NCBI GenBank assembly: GCA_900754115.1
Contig: CAAEBM010000056.1
Span: 1 to 64,000, forward strand
Source: Bacilli bacterium
GTDB lineage: Bacteria; Bacillota_I; Bacilli_A; RFN20; CAG-631
DNA length: 64,000 bases
Direction of reading: 5' to 3'
The notes beneath the pieces are model-generated. The model was given only the letters and a program-made list of their open reading frames with translations, ran no database searches and was not told the origin of the DNA. Shown piece after piece: positions 8,935 to 17,595 of this stretch. Both the position numbers and the translations under genes were made by a program. Numbering within the stretch: the first letter of the stretch is position 1; each line of letters begins with the position of its first letter.

Positions 8935-9639
8935 ATGGTAAAGGTCAAGAAAAAAAAGGTCCATTCGGCCGCTTATAGAACCAAAACCTATACTATTGAA
9001 GAAGTTGTCTCCATTCCCTATGAATTTGTTTGCGAAAAATGCCAAGAAAAAACCTTCAATGAATATAAGATTCGAAAACACTGCAATTATACGGTAATGA
9101 CTGAAAAAACAAAGGATAATGAATGGATTGATTTGCCTTTGCCAAAAGAAGTGGAAGAAAAGACGTATCAACAGTTTGATAATGAAATTCAAAATGAAAT
9201 AGAAGTTTTACAAAAAAGTATTTCTAAAAACAATTATCATATGATACATGACCATTTATGCAGTCATTGCAGAGCACCCCAAAGTTGGAAAGCGATATAT
9301 GAATATCGGTTAAACCTTTTGTTTTCATTTTTTATTTCTTTATTGATAATTGGTTGTGGTGCTTTAGTTGGTTTAATATTAGATAACGCTTTAAGCAATT
9401 TAGCCCGCTCCATTCATATCAATTTTATTCAAGATTTATTTAATAATGGAATTTTATTTGGAGCGTTGATTGGACTTATTGTGGCTATTATTTACTTATT
9501 ACGACATTGGGCGAAACAAGATGATGTACGATATAATATCGAAAATGTACCCAAAAAAGAAATTCCTATTCTTCATTTTGATCAAATCAAAGTAGAAAAA
9601 AAGACTTATGAATTGTTAAAAGAAGATCGATTGAAATAA
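8935..9639 (+). CDS. Uncharacterised zinc-ribbon-like membrane protein, 234 aa
   Basis: Not recognised. The N-terminus is basic. Two separated Cys pairs (CEKCQ near residue 33 and CSHC near residue 109) could form a split zinc site. Two hydrophobic segments follow (about residues 128-150 and 170-190), then a charged tail. GGAGG at 8923 is 8 nt from ATG 8935. It is the last gene of the transcription unit that begins at glgC and is closed by a strong terminator. A role in membrane or envelope glycan metabolism is only guilt by association. Confidence 0.6.
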   Translation: MVKVKKKKVHSAAYRTKTYTIEEVVSIPYEFVCEKCQEKTFNEYKIRKHCNYTVMTEKTKDNEWIDLPLPKEVEEKTYQQFDNEIQNEIEVLQKSISKNNYHMIHDHLCSHCRAPQSWKAIYEYRLNLLFSFFISLLIIGCGALVGLILDNALSNLARSIHINFIQDLFNNGILFGALIGLIVAIIYLLRHWAKQDDVRYNIENVPKKEIPILHFDQIKVEKKTYELLKEDRLK

Positions 9640-9672
9640 AAAAGAACTTGAGATAACCCAAGTTCTTTTTTT
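9638..9672 (+). terminator. Bidirectional terminator between the glycogen operon and rubrerythrin
   Basis: AAAAAAGAACTTG / CAAGTTCTTTTTT, 13 bp perfect, loop 8 nt, flanked by A and T runs on both sides. It serves the convergent genes ending at 9639 (+) and 9674 (-). Confidence 0.8.
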
Positions 9673-9673
9673 A

Positions 9674-10213
9674 TTAATAATTATTTGCTTTTAATTCAAA
9701 GTAAGCTTTGTCATGGCTGCAAACAGGGCAAATCGTAGGAGCTTGTTTACCAATGTGGACATGACCACAATTTCTGCACACCCAAACTACTGGAGATTCT
9801 TTTTCAAATACGGTTCCAGTATTGACATTTTCTAATAATTTTAAATATCTTTCTTCATGTGTTTTTTCAATTTTTGCAACAGCATTGAAAAGGTAAGCTA
9901 ATTTATCAAAACCTTCTTCTTTGGCTACTTTTTCAAATTCAGCATACATTTCGGTCCATTCTTCATGTTCTCCAGCTGCAGCGATTTTTAAGCATTCCAT
10001 TGTTGAAGGGATTTCGCCACCACATAAATATTTAAACCAAATTTTTGCGTGTTCTTTTTCATTGGCTGCGGTTTCTTCAAAAATAGCAGCGATTTGTTGA
10101 TATCCTTCCTTTTTGGCTTTAGAAGCAAAATAAGTATATTTATTTCTTGCTTGAGATTCACCAGCAAATGCAACGGCTAAATTCGCTTCTGTTCTACTTC
10201 CTTTTAAATCCAT
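9674..10213 (-). CDS. rbr: Rubrerythrin
   Basis: Non-haem di-iron peroxidase that reduces hydrogen peroxide in anaerobes. The N-terminal ferritin-like four-helix domain (residues 1-140) contains the paired Glu/ExxH motifs (for example ETAANEKEH and KIEKTHEERY). The C-terminal rubredoxin-like domain has VCRNCGHVH and CPVCSH, the four Cys that bind one iron. At 179 aa it is standard. The ribosome binding site GGGAGGAAA precedes ATG 10213, and a strong promoter lies at 10245-10273. It stands alone and supports an anaerobic lifestyle. Confidence 0.95.
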   Translation of the reverse strand: MDLKGSRTEANLAVAFAGESQARNKYTYFASKAKKEGYQQIAAIFEETAANEKEHAKIWFKYLCGGEIPSTMECLKIAAAGEHEEWTEMYAEFEKVAKEEGFDKLAYLFNAVAKIEKTHEERYLKLLENVNTGTVFEKESPVVWVCRNCGHVHIGKQAPTICPVCSHDKAYFELKANNY

Positions 10214-10244
10214 AGTTGTTTCCTCCCTTTGTATTTATACTTAT

Positions 10245-10273
10245 ATTATAGGTTAAAAAATCTCAGTTCTCAA
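10245..10273 (-). promoter_or_regulatory. Sigma-A promoter of rubrerythrin
   Basis: Minus strand TTGAGA (complement of 10268-10273), 17-nt spacer, TATAAT (complement of 10245-10250), 31 nt upstream of the start codon. Near-consensus. No PerR box was recognised. Confidence 0.75.
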
Positions 10274-10366
10274 CAAAAAAAAGATAATTTTTGATTAAAA
10301 GTGTAAGGAAAGCCATGAAATAATATTAAAATTAAAAAAAATAAATATTTTTTTTAAATAAAAGTA

Positions 10367-10375
10367 TGGTATAAT
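10367..10375 (+). promoter_or_regulatory. Extended -10 promoter
   Basis: TGGTATAAT (extended -10) 27 nt before the ATG at 10403. The -35 region is A/T-rich without a clear hexamer. Confidence 0.5.
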
Positions 10376-10402
10376 AAAAATAATCACGAAGGAGAGATGC
10401 GA

Positions 10403-11182
10403 ATGTTTACTTTTGACATTGATTACACAAATGAAGAGTATATGGAGTATTATAAAGATGTTTTGATTACGAGAAAAATTGTGCGAAACATTATTTTTAT
10501 TTTAATTTTTGTGGCGATTGCAGTGATTTGGTGGGTGGACAAAACAGATGCAACTAAAGGAAACTTTATCCCTATATTTGCATTAGTTGCAGCAGTTATC
10601 TTACCCCTATCTAATTTACTATACATTCCTTTATTAAAAAGACAATTGCGATTAAGAGAAAATGAAGTTAAAAATGTGCATTTGTTTTTAACTTTTGAAG
10701 AAGACAAAATCATTTATGAAAATAAAACCGAACCTTTACCTCCTATTGAACCAGTAGAAGCAGAAGAAAAAGACGAACAAGTAGAAAAGCAAGATACACA
10801 AAATGAAGAAGTAGTAGAATCTAAGGAAGACATAGAAACTTCTACGCAAACAGAAACTGAAGAAGAATTTGAAACGGAAGAGGAAGAAGAAAAAAAAGAA
10901 CCTCAAAAAGTGTTCACTTTGCACTACAATAATTTTTATGAAGTGACTTCAACTAAAAATTTAATTATGATGGCTTTGGATCGCCAAACGGTCATTATTA
11001 TTCCAAAGCGTACCATTCAAACTGGAACAATTGATAATTTTATTCAATTTTTGTCAAGTAAGATTTACCCTTCTAGATTTAAAATAAAAGGAGTAAAAAG
11101 TACGTATGTGAATGCCCAAGTTTCAGAACCCATACAAGAAAATGATAAAAATGAAGAATCTCAAGATGATAAAAATCAATAA
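10403..11182 (+). CDS. YcxB-like membrane protein with an acidic insert, 259 aa
   Basis: It begins with a short FTFDIDYTNEEYMEYY segment, then two membrane helices (about residues 27-46 and 55-75). After these comes an unusual Glu/Thr/Gln-rich acidic stretch (about residues 110-165), then HYNNFYEVTSTKNLIMMALDRQTVIIIPKRTI, which resembles the C-terminal domain of YcxB-like proteins. The acidic insert is the odd part and is probably a flexible linker. AAGGAG at 10389-10394 has an 8-nt spacing to ATG 10403 but only 2 nt to the in-frame ATG at 10397, so the later start is used. Function unknown. Confidence 0.6.
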   Translation: MFTFDIDYTNEEYMEYYKDVLITRKIVRNIIFILIFVAIAVIWWVDKTDATKGNFIPIFALVAAVILPLSNLLYIPLLKRQLRLRENEVKNVHLFLTFEEDKIIYENKTEPLPPIEPVEAEEKDEQVEKQDTQNEEVVESKEDIETSTQTETEEEFETEEEEEKKEPQKVFTLHYNNFYEVTSTKNLIMMALDRQTVIIIPKRTIQTGTIDNFIQFLSSKIYPSRFKIKGVKSTYVNAQVSEPIQENDKNEESQDDKNQ

Positions 11183-11209
11183 AAATATAGGATAGATTCC
11201 TATATTTTT
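11181..11209 (+). terminator. Hairpin terminator
   Basis: AAAAATATAGGA / TCCTATATTTTT, 12 bp, 5-nt loop, followed by a T run, directly after the stop at 11182. Confidence 0.75.
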
Positions 11210-11288
11210 TTTAATATTTTACCCTTCTTTAGCCGTATATTTTTACAAAATAAAGGGCATAATGATACTGATACTAAAGGAGAAGAAT

Positions 11289-11501
11289 ATGAATAATTTA
11301 AAAAATCAAGTTTCGGTTACCGATTTTAAATATGCAAAAGAAATTCTTGAATTAACGTTACTTTTTTATAAAAAGATTCAACTCTATAAAAATCAAGCCC
11401 ATGAAGAAGTCATCAGTTCAAAATTAGAAGAATTAAGTAAAAATTGTTTAGAACAATTTGAACAACTCTTATCGATTTTGGAGGTGCAAGATAATGAATA
11501 A
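11289..11501 (+). CDS. Small helical protein, 70 aa, partner of the CotF-like gene
   Basis: Not recognised by name. The product (MNNLKNQVSVTDFKYAKEIL...) is all-helical by composition and resembles half of a ferritin-like or coat-type bundle. AAAGGAGA before ATG 11289 sets the start; an ATG 27 bases earlier lacks a ribosome binding site. It overlaps the next gene by 8 nt, so the two are coupled and probably act together. Confidence 0.55.
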   Translation: MNNLKNQVSVTDFKYAKEILELTLLFYKKIQLYKNQAHEEVISSKLEELSKNCLEQFEQLLSILEVQDNE

Positions 11502-11817
11502 AAAAACATTGAGCAAGACACCTATCAATCACAAAGAGGAATTTAATGATTATGATATTTTATATGATTGCAAACAAACAGCACATGATTTATTAGTTCT
11601 TTATTTTTATTTTATGGCAGAAGTTTCTAGTGAGCAAAATTTTAATAAAATTGAAGAAGTGGCGTATGAACTCATTGAAGATTATCGAGGAATGCTTACG
11701 CTTATTCAACAATTGGGATGGTATCATGAAGATATCATTCCCAATAATGAAGTCGTTTCGTTAATTCATTCTTTGAAATCTAAACGTAAAACGATTGAAA
11801 AGAAAAATAATTTGTAA
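11494..11817 (+). CDS. CotF-like (Coat_F family) protein, 107 aa
   Basis: The core (DYDILYDCKQTAHDLL... and the C-terminal MLTLIQQLGWYHEDII) recalls the Coat_F pattern, in which helices end in a QxxGWYxxE-type motif. In Bacillus such proteins are spore-coat components, but many non-sporulating Firmicutes carry homologues of unknown role, so sporulation should not be assumed. GGAGG lies 8 nt before ATG 11494. It is translationally coupled to the 70-aa gene upstream and followed by a terminator. The family call is from motif memory and is moderate. Confidence 0.55.
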   Translation: MNKKTLSKTPINHKEEFNDYDILYDCKQTAHDLLVLYFYFMAEVSSEQNFNKIEEVAYELIEDYRGMLTLIQQLGWYHEDIIPNNEVVSLIHSLKSKRKTIEKKNNL

Positions 11818-11820
11818 AAT

Positions 11821-11847
11821 AAAAAGTTGACTTCGTGTCAACTTTTT
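11821..11847 (+). terminator. Bidirectional terminator
   Basis: AAAAAGTTGAC / GTCAACTTTTT around a TTCGT loop, between convergent genes ending at 11817 (+) and 11846 (-). Confidence 0.8.
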
Positions 11848-12328
11848 ATTTATTGATATGATGTGCAACATCAATTAATGCCACAGGAGATTTGAAAACA
11901 CGAACAACCACTTTTTCTTTATCTACTTGGTCAATATGAATTAAAGCAACATCAATTTTTGGACTAGGTAAAACATTAGCTTCAGGTTCCTTAGCAAAAG
12001 AAGGATCAATATCTTTAATTTCAATGTCTTCATCTGTTTCTGGATAAAGAGCGACGCCATCTTTTACTAAAACAACTTCTTTTCCTTTTTCAATTTGAAT
12101 GTTTCTTAAAGGAACATAAGAAAGCAATTCTTTCTTTCTCAAATTTGCTTTTGCAATGAAGGAAAAGACAGCAAAAGCGAATAAAGCAACAATTAAGACT
12201 GCCATGACAACAATGCTTAACACATCAAAACGATCAATAGGGAAAGTAGTAGCATAATAAATAATGGCAATGGCATCAATGATAAATAAAATGTCTAATA
12301 CTTTAGCAGCTTTACTTTTTGATCTCAT
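11846..12328 (-). CDS. Hypothetical two-helix membrane protein, 160 aa
   Basis: Not recognised. Basic N-terminus (MRSKSKAAK), two membrane segments (about residues 10-28 and 38-60), then a soluble C-terminal domain of about 95 residues rich in Val/Ile/Asp. The start at 12328 is chosen because GGTGA in the upstream gene's tail is 5 nt away; an in-frame ATG at 12340 sits directly on the Shine-Dalgarno. The single base between the upstream stop and this ATG makes a coupled two-gene operon with the 129-aa membrane protein. Confidence 0.6.
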   Translation of the reverse strand: MRSKSKAAKVLDILFIIDAIAIIYYATTFPIDRFDVLSIVVMAVLIVALFAFAVFSFIAKANLRKKELLSYVPLRNIQIEKGKEVVLVKDGVALYPETDEDIEIKDIDPSFAKEPEANVLPSPKIDVALIHIDQVDKEKVVVRVFKSPVALIDVAHHINK

Positions 12329-12329
12329 T

Positions 12330-12719
12330 TTATTCACCATCCTTTTCTACTTCTTCATTGACAACAACCATGCTAGGCACAATTGCATCTTTGCTATAAT
12401 CAATAGCATAAGCAGTTTGCTTTACATTAATCGGTGGCATTGTTTGATCATTAACTGGTTTAACTCTTAAGAAGATTAAAGCCAAAACAGAAATAATTAA
12501 TACAGCAAATACAGCAATATAAAATACAGGTCCTAAATCTAAATAAGATATGAATTTTTGTACGCCATCACTGTAATACCAAGTGTGAATAGGTTCTAAA
12601 AATGTTCCACCAAGTAATTTGCCAGAAACTCCTTCAGCAACCATCACAAAAGAGAAAAAGATTCCAGCTAATCCAAAAATAATCGAAAAAATCGTAAATA
12701 ATACAACACGTTTTTTCAT
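12330..12719 (-). CDS. Hypothetical two-helix membrane protein, 129 aa
   Basis: Not recognised. Membrane segments at about residues 7-30 and 65-88, with a short extracytoplasmic loop between (GVSGKLLGGTFLEPIHTWYYSDG) and a C-terminal tail of about 40 residues. The ribosome binding site AGAGGTGAG precedes ATG 12719. First gene of a two-gene operon with its own promoter. Confidence 0.6.
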   Translation of the reverse strand: MKKRVVLFTIFSIIFGLAGIFFSFVMVAEGVSGKLLGGTFLEPIHTWYYSDGVQKFISYLDLGPVFYIAVFAVLIISVLALIFLRVKPVNDQTMPPINVKQTAYAIDYSKDAIVPSMVVVNEEVEKDGE

Positions 12720-12741
12720 ATCAATCTCACCTCTTATAAAT

Positions 12742-12770
12742 AATATACTAGATTTTCAATAAAAATTCAA
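12742..12770 (-). promoter_or_regulatory. Promoter of the two-gene membrane-protein operon
   Basis: Minus strand TTGAAT (complement of 12765-12770), 17-nt spacer, TATATT (complement of 12742-12747), 22 nt upstream of the start. Confidence 0.6.
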
Positions 12771-12902
12771 TGTTTTTTTAATAAAAAGCGAAAAAAATAT
12801 CAAAATTTGTTAAGCGATTACAAATCTGCCGATAAAAACGATAAAAATATTATTTTTAAAAAATGTTTTTTGCTCCATTTAATGCTGATAATGATAAATT
12901 TA

Positions 12903-12931
12903 TTTATAATTAAGTGAGAAAATGCTATAAT
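12903..12931 (+). promoter_or_regulatory. Promoter of the pth-mfd operon
   Basis: TTTATA (12903-12908), 17-nt spacer, TATAAT (12926-12931) with an upstream TG (TGCTATAAT, extended -10), 16 nt before the pth ATG. Confidence 0.6.
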
Positions 12932-12947
12932 AAATCCGGTGATTTTC

Positions 12948-13520
12948 ATGAAATTAATTGTAGGACTTGGTAATCCGGGAAAACAATATCAATATACACA
13001 CCACAATGTGGGTTTTTTGTTTATAGACCAATATGCAGCATTAAAAGGATGTCAATTTAAAAAGAAATTTGATGGTGAATATGCTCAATTTGACTTTCAA
13101 AATGAAAAAGTATTGTTATTTAAACCACTTACCTATATGAATTTATCAGGAGAACCATTGAGTCAAATCATGCGCTTTTTTCACATTGCGTTACAAGATA
13201 TTCTGGTCATTTATGATGATATGGATTTACCTTTTGCAACTTTAAGGTTACGCAAAAAAGGGAATGCTGGTGGACACAATGGGATAAAAAATATTTTATT
13301 GCATGTTTCTAGTAATGAATTTTGCCGAATTCGTATTGGAATCGATCGTCCTACAACTGAAAATTTTGTGAATTATGTGTTATCTGACTTTTCTAAAAAA
13401 GAACTCAATCAGCTTGCTTTAACCTTTGAAAAAGTTAATCAAGCAGTGGATTTATTTATAATGAATCAATTTGATATGGCTATGAATCGCTTCAATGGAG
13501 CTGAAAACACGTATGAATGA
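12948..13520 (+). CDS. pth: Peptidyl-tRNA hydrolase
   Basis: Releases tRNA from peptidyl-tRNAs dropped by ribosomes. The start MKLIVGLGNPGKQY and THHNVGF (catalytic His about residue 19, substrate Asn about residue 9) are diagnostic, as are YDDMDLP and GNAGGHNGIKN. At 190 aa it is normal. GGTGA at 12938-12942 is 5 nt from ATG 12948, so the in-frame GTG at 12939 is rejected. Its last codons overlap mfd, the conserved Bacilli order pth-mfd. Confidence 0.96.
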   Translation: MKLIVGLGNPGKQYQYTHHNVGFLFIDQYAALKGCQFKKKFDGEYAQFDFQNEKVLLFKPLTYMNLSGEPLSQIMRFFHIALQDILVIYDDMDLPFATLRLRKKGNAGGHNGIKNILLHVSSNEFCRIRIGIDRPTTENFVNYVLSDFSKKELNQLALTFEKVNQAVDLFIMNQFDMAMNRFNGAENTYE

Positions 13521-16500
13521 AATGCTCGCGTTTTTTAAAAAAGTTCCCCAATTGAATCAACAGGCAATTGAATTAAAGGAAGCTTGTTTTTATCATGATT
13601 CTTCCTTTGCTTTTTTGATTGCCTTAAAATATTTAAATCAACCACAAACCATTGTCATTATTAAAGACAATTTATTAGGGGCTCAGCAACTTTATAATCA
13701 ACTATCTTTATTGTTAAAAGAAAATTGTCAATTATATGCGGTTGATGAAGTGACAAAATTCACAACTCTTGCCACTTCTCCAGAAATGGAAGCTACTCGA
13801 TTATATGTTTTAGGACAATTGATTTTAAAAAAGCCCATTGTTGTCGTTACTCATACGATGGCGATTCAACGTTTAGTCCCAAAAAAAGATTTGTTTTTAC
13901 AACAAATTTTAACTTTTGAGGTGGGAAAAAAACAAACAAAAAAAGAATTATTGCAACAGTTAATCTATTTGGGTTACAAATCGGTATTACAAGTCACACA
14001 AACTTTTGAATTTTCTTCTCGTGGGGGAGTCATAGATATTTTTAGTATTCAATATGCTCAACCGATAAGAATTGAATTTTTTGATGATGAAATAGAAAGT
14101 ATTCGCTTTTTTGATCCTACAACCCAACGAACAACAAAAGTACTTACAAGTTGTTCTATACTGCCTGCAACTGAGTTTTTAGTAAAGGAATCCTCTTTTG
14201 AACTTGGTTTACAAAAAATAGAAAAGACATTAGAACAACAACTTTTACAATGTTCTTTCAATTTAACTTTAGAAGAAAAAGTAAAAGAAGATTTAGCAAA
14301 ATTAAGAAATAAAAATTTTGATGAATCGTTATATAAATATTATGCTTATTTTAATTGCTATGAATCTTTTCCCACTTATGTAAAAGAAGCAACGTGGTAC
14401 ATCTGTAATCGGGACCATGTGCATGAAACTGCGCAATTTATTGAAAACGAAATGCATGAAACGATGGTGGATATGTTTGAAAAGGGATTATCATTAAATC
14501 ATTCTACTTTATTATATCCATTGACGACTATTTTAAATGAAATAAACTTTTATGATATTGAAATTGGCCTACAACCAAGTTTTCCTTTGAAGTTTGAGTT
14601 TTTAAAAGTAGAGTCTTTTCATTTTAATTACCAATTATTAGAACAAGCTTTTCAAGATTGGCTAGCCTTGAATAAAACAATTTATATTGGTTTAGAAAAT
14701 TCAATCCATTATGATTCATTAAAAACTTATTTATTAGAAAAAAATATTCCCTTTCAGGAAATAAAAGAAATAGAAAGTACTTTAAAACCAGGGATTTATC
14801 TTTCTACCCAAGATTGGCATATAGGGTTAGATTTAATTCCTTATCCTTTAGTCATATTGGGTGAAAATGAAATCTTTACGCGCCAAACACGTCTTCGTGG
14901 ACCTTTTTCTCGTTTTAAAAATGCGATAACGATTGATAGTTTAGAAGAATTAAAAGAAGGAGATTATGTTGTTCATGAACACCATGGTATAGGAATTTAT
15001 CGGGGAATTAATACACTTCAAACCAATGGGATTCATAAAGATTATTTAAAAATCGAATATAAAAATAAGGATGTTGTCTATATTGCTTTAGAACAATTTA
15101 AACTCATTCGAAAATATGTTTCTAAAGATGGTGCAGTTCCTAAAATTCATAAATTAGGTTCAAAAGAATGGGAAAAGACAAAATCAAAAGTCAAAGATCG
15201 CATTAAAGATATTGCAGAAAAACTAATTCAACTCTACAGTTTGCGTTCTCAAAAAGCAGGATTTGCTTTTGCTAAAGACGATTTTTTAAGTCAATCTTTT
15301 GAACAAGATTTTGGTTATGAATTGACAATAGACCAAAAAAATGCTTTGCAAGAAATCAAAGCAGATATGGAAAAACCAATTATCATGGATCGTCTTTTAT
15401 GTGGAGATGTCGGCTTTGGAAAAACAGAAGTGGCTTTCCGAGCTGTTTTTAAAGCCATTAATTCAGGAAAACAAGTCGCTTTATTATGTCCAACGACACT
15501 ACTTGCAAGACAACATTACCTCACGGCATTAGAACGATTTAAAAATTATGGAGTGCGCATTGCTTTATTAAGTCGCATGGTATCAGAAAAAGAACAACAA
15601 CAAATTTTAAAAAAATTAAAAGAACATGAAATTGATTTTGTCATTGGAACGCATCGCTTATTATCTAATGACGTTTGCTTTGCAGATTTAGGATTCTTAG
15701 TCGTCGATGAAGAACATAAATTTGGCGTAGAACACAAAGAAAAAATTAAAGAATTAAAAACTAATGTCGATGTTTTAACCCTATCAGCTACGCCAATTCC
15801 TAGAACGTTACAAATGGCTCTTACTGGAGTGAGAGGATTTTCAACCATTACCACTCCTATTGAAAATCGAATGCCTGTCCAAACATTTGTCTTGGAAAAA
15901 AATGATTACGTCATCAAAGAAATCATTGAAAGAGAATTAGCGCGTGGGGGACAAGTGTATTATTTACATAACCGCATTGAAGAGTTGCCAAAAATTGCAA
16001 GCAAATTAAATAAAATGATTCGAAATGCGAAGATTTCTATTGTTCATGGTCAGCTACCCGCAGAAGAAATCGAAGATATCATGGAAGAGTTTGTAATGGG
16101 AAAAACGAATATTTTATGTTGTACAACGGTTATAGAAAATGGAATAGATATTCCCAATGTCAACACCATAATTGTTGAAAATGCAGATCACTTTGGTCTT
16201 TCACAATTGTATCAAATTCGGGGAAGAGTCGGGAGAAGTGATCGTTTAGCCTACGCCTATTTGTTTTATAAATCACAAAAAAATCTATCTGAAATTGCTC
16301 AAAAAAGATTGATAACGATTAAAGAATTTACACAACTTGGAAGTGGATACAAAGTCGCCATGCGTGATTTAATCACTAGAGGTGCCGGTGATTTATTAGG
16401 AGCGGAACAATCAGGGTTTATTGAAAGTGTAGGCATGGATATGTATATTGATTTATTACATGAGGCCATTGAAGAACAAAAAAATGGGACGGTTGCGCCT

Positions 16501-16980
16501 AAAAAAGAAATCAAGCCTAAAACCACATTACAAATTGATGCTTATATTCCTCAAGGATTTTTCAATAATGATTATGAAAAAATTGAATTGTATCGACAAA
16601 TTGACAAAGTTGACCGATTAGAAAATTTAAATCAATTAAAAGAAGAAGTGATTGATAAAACAGGGCAATTACCAGAATCAATTCGCTTGCTTTTTGAAAA
16701 AAAAGTCATCGATATTATTGAACAAGAAGGAATTATTGAAAATTATCGCGAATCAAAGCAAGAATTGGTGTTACAATTATCCGAAACATTTTCTAATTAT
16801 CGAGGAGTAGGGGTGGATATTTTTGAATTAGCCAATCAAATTTCTACTTCAATTGTTTTAAAATTTCCTCGTATGCGTATTGAAGTACATGTAAAAAAAG
16901 TGGACCAATGGCTCTATATTGTCAGTGATTTTGTCAAAGGATTGGTTCAAATTCAAAAAAAATTTAAGAAAGGAGAATGA
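13513..16980 (+). CDS. mfd: Transcription-repair coupling factor
   Basis: Displaces stalled RNA polymerase and recruits UvrA. Domains in order: UvrB-like N-terminal module (FEFSSRGGVIDIFS about residues 160-175), CarD-like RNA polymerase interaction domain (GDYVVHEHHGIGIYRG, about residue 485), a RecG-type helicase with Walker A GDVGFGKT (about residue 631) and DEEH box, motif SATPIPRTLQMAL, a second motor half with GRVGRS, and a C-terminal TRCF domain. At 1155 aa it is full length. ATG 13513 has GGAG 12 nt upstream; ATG 13495 is also in frame. It overlaps pth by 8 nt. Confidence 0.96.
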   Translation: MNEMLAFFKKVPQLNQQAIELKEACFYHDSSFAFLIALKYLNQPQTIVIIKDNLLGAQQLYNQLSLLLKENCQLYAVDEVTKFTTLATSPEMEATRLYVLGQLILKKPIVVVTHTMAIQRLVPKKDLFLQQILTFEVGKKQTKKELLQQLIYLGYKSVLQVTQTFEFSSRGGVIDIFSIQYAQPIRIEFFDDEIESIRFFDPTTQRTTKVLTSCSILPATEFLVKESSFELGLQKIEKTLEQQLLQCSFNLTLEEKVKEDLAKLRNKNFDESLYKYYAYFNCYESFPTYVKEATWYICNRDHVHETAQFIENEMHETMVDMFEKGLSLNHSTLLYPLTTILNEINFYDIEIGLQPSFPLKFEFLKVESFHFNYQLLEQAFQDWLALNKTIYIGLENSIHYDSLKTYLLEKNIPFQEIKEIESTLKPGIYLSTQDWHIGLDLIPYPLVILGENEIFTRQTRLRGPFSRFKNAITIDSLEELKEGDYVVHEHHGIGIYRGINTLQTNGIHKDYLKIEYKNKDVVYIALEQFKLIRKYVSKDGAVPKIHKLGSKEWEKTKSKVKDRIKDIAEKLIQLYSLRSQKAGFAFAKDDFLSQSFEQDFGYELTIDQKNALQEIKADMEKPIIMDRLLCGDVGFGKTEVAFRAVFKAINSGKQVALLCPTTLLARQHYLTALERFKNYGVRIALLSRMVSEKEQQQILKKLKEHEIDFVIGTHRLLSNDVCFADLGFLVVDEEHKFGVEHKEKIKELKTNVDVLTLSATPIPRTLQMALTGVRGFSTITTPIENRMPVQTFVLEKNDYVIKEIIERELARGGQVYYLHNRIEELPKIASKLNKMIRNAKISIVHGQLPAEEIEDIMEEFVMGKTNILCCTTVIENGIDIPNVNTIIVENADHFGLSQLYQIRGRVGRSDRLAYAYLFYKSQKNLSEIAQKRLITIKEFTQLGSGYKVAMRDLITRGAGDLLGAEQSGFIESVGMDMYIDLLHEAIEEQKNGTVAPKKEIKPKTTLQIDAYIPQGFFNNDYEKIELYRQIDKVDRLENLNQLKEEVIDKTGQLPESIRLLFEKKVIDIIEQEGIIENYRESKQELVLQLSETFSNYRGVGVDIFELANQISTSIVLKFPRMRIEVHVKKVDQWLYIVSDFVKGLVQIQKKFKKGE

Positions 16981-16983
16981 TGG

Positions 16984-17595
16984 ATGCAAATTCATTTTTG
17001 TACAGATGCTCTTTTTTTAAAAAAACATAAAGATAGATGGTTAAAAGAAAATGTAGTACTTCTTGAAAAAGATTTCTTTTATGAAATTGATGCGATTTCT
17101 TATCCTGAAAGCTTGATACGATTAAAAGAGTACTTACCCTATATTCAAAAAATTTGGATTTATATTGATTTTTCAATGGTTTCTTTTGTCAATTTAATCA
17201 TTTTAGGAGATTATTTTTATAGTCATCAATATCAGCAAGAATTACAAATTGTCTATTATCAAAAAGAAACAGGGGCCATTTTGTTTGAAAAAAATATTTT
17301 AGATGCTTCTTTAGGGGTTTCTTTTTTTCAAGGGAAAAAGTATTTACAAAATCAGCAAATCCAAGATGAGATGTTTAAACTTAAACCTTTTATTCCCCAT
17401 TTCAAAGAATGCCTTCGTCTTTATTCTTTGATTCGTTTTGATAAATTAGCTTTTAAGATGATTTTACAGACGTGTTTGCAAAATGATTTAGAAATGGAAC
17501 CAGAACAATATTTTATGAAGACGTATCCTAATTTTGGATTAAAAGAAGATTACATTCAAAAATTATTTTTAGATGTAAAGGAGGAAAGCAAATGA
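16984..17595 (+). CDS. Uncharacterised protein, distantly DUF1835-like, 203 aa
   Basis: Not confidently recognised. The segment LKEYLPYIQKIWIYIDFSMV.FVNLIILGDYF recalls DUF1835 proteins (L....vVLWFEHDLFdQLNLi.lL), and the N-terminal MQIHFCTDAL could be the first beta strand, but the similarity is remote. No membrane segment or signal peptide. AAAGGAG overlaps the mfd stop, and ATGA overlap couples it to tilS, so it is embedded in the housekeeping operon. DUF1835 proteins have no established biochemical role. Confidence 0.5.
   Translation: MQIHFCTDALFLKKHKDRWLKENVVLLEKDFFYEIDAISYPESLIRLKEYLPYIQKIWIYIDFSMVSFVNLIILGDYFYSHQYQQELQIVYYQKETGAILFEKNILDASLGVSFFQGKKYLQNQQIQDEMFKLKPFIPHFKECLRLYSLIRFDKLAFKMILQTCLQNDLEMEPEQYFMKTYPNFGLKEDYIQKLFLDVKEESK

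Noticed and set aside
8698..9192. Long minus-strand open frame, Phe/Ser-rich
   Set aside because: Antisense of the Lys/Glu-rich tail of the DUF2188 gene and its neighbour; the composition is a mirror of AAA/GAA codons and there is no start signal.
13495..13512. Earlier mfd start at ATG 13495
   Set aside because: In frame, but the GGAG site lies downstream of it; ATG 13513 preferred, with some uncertainty.
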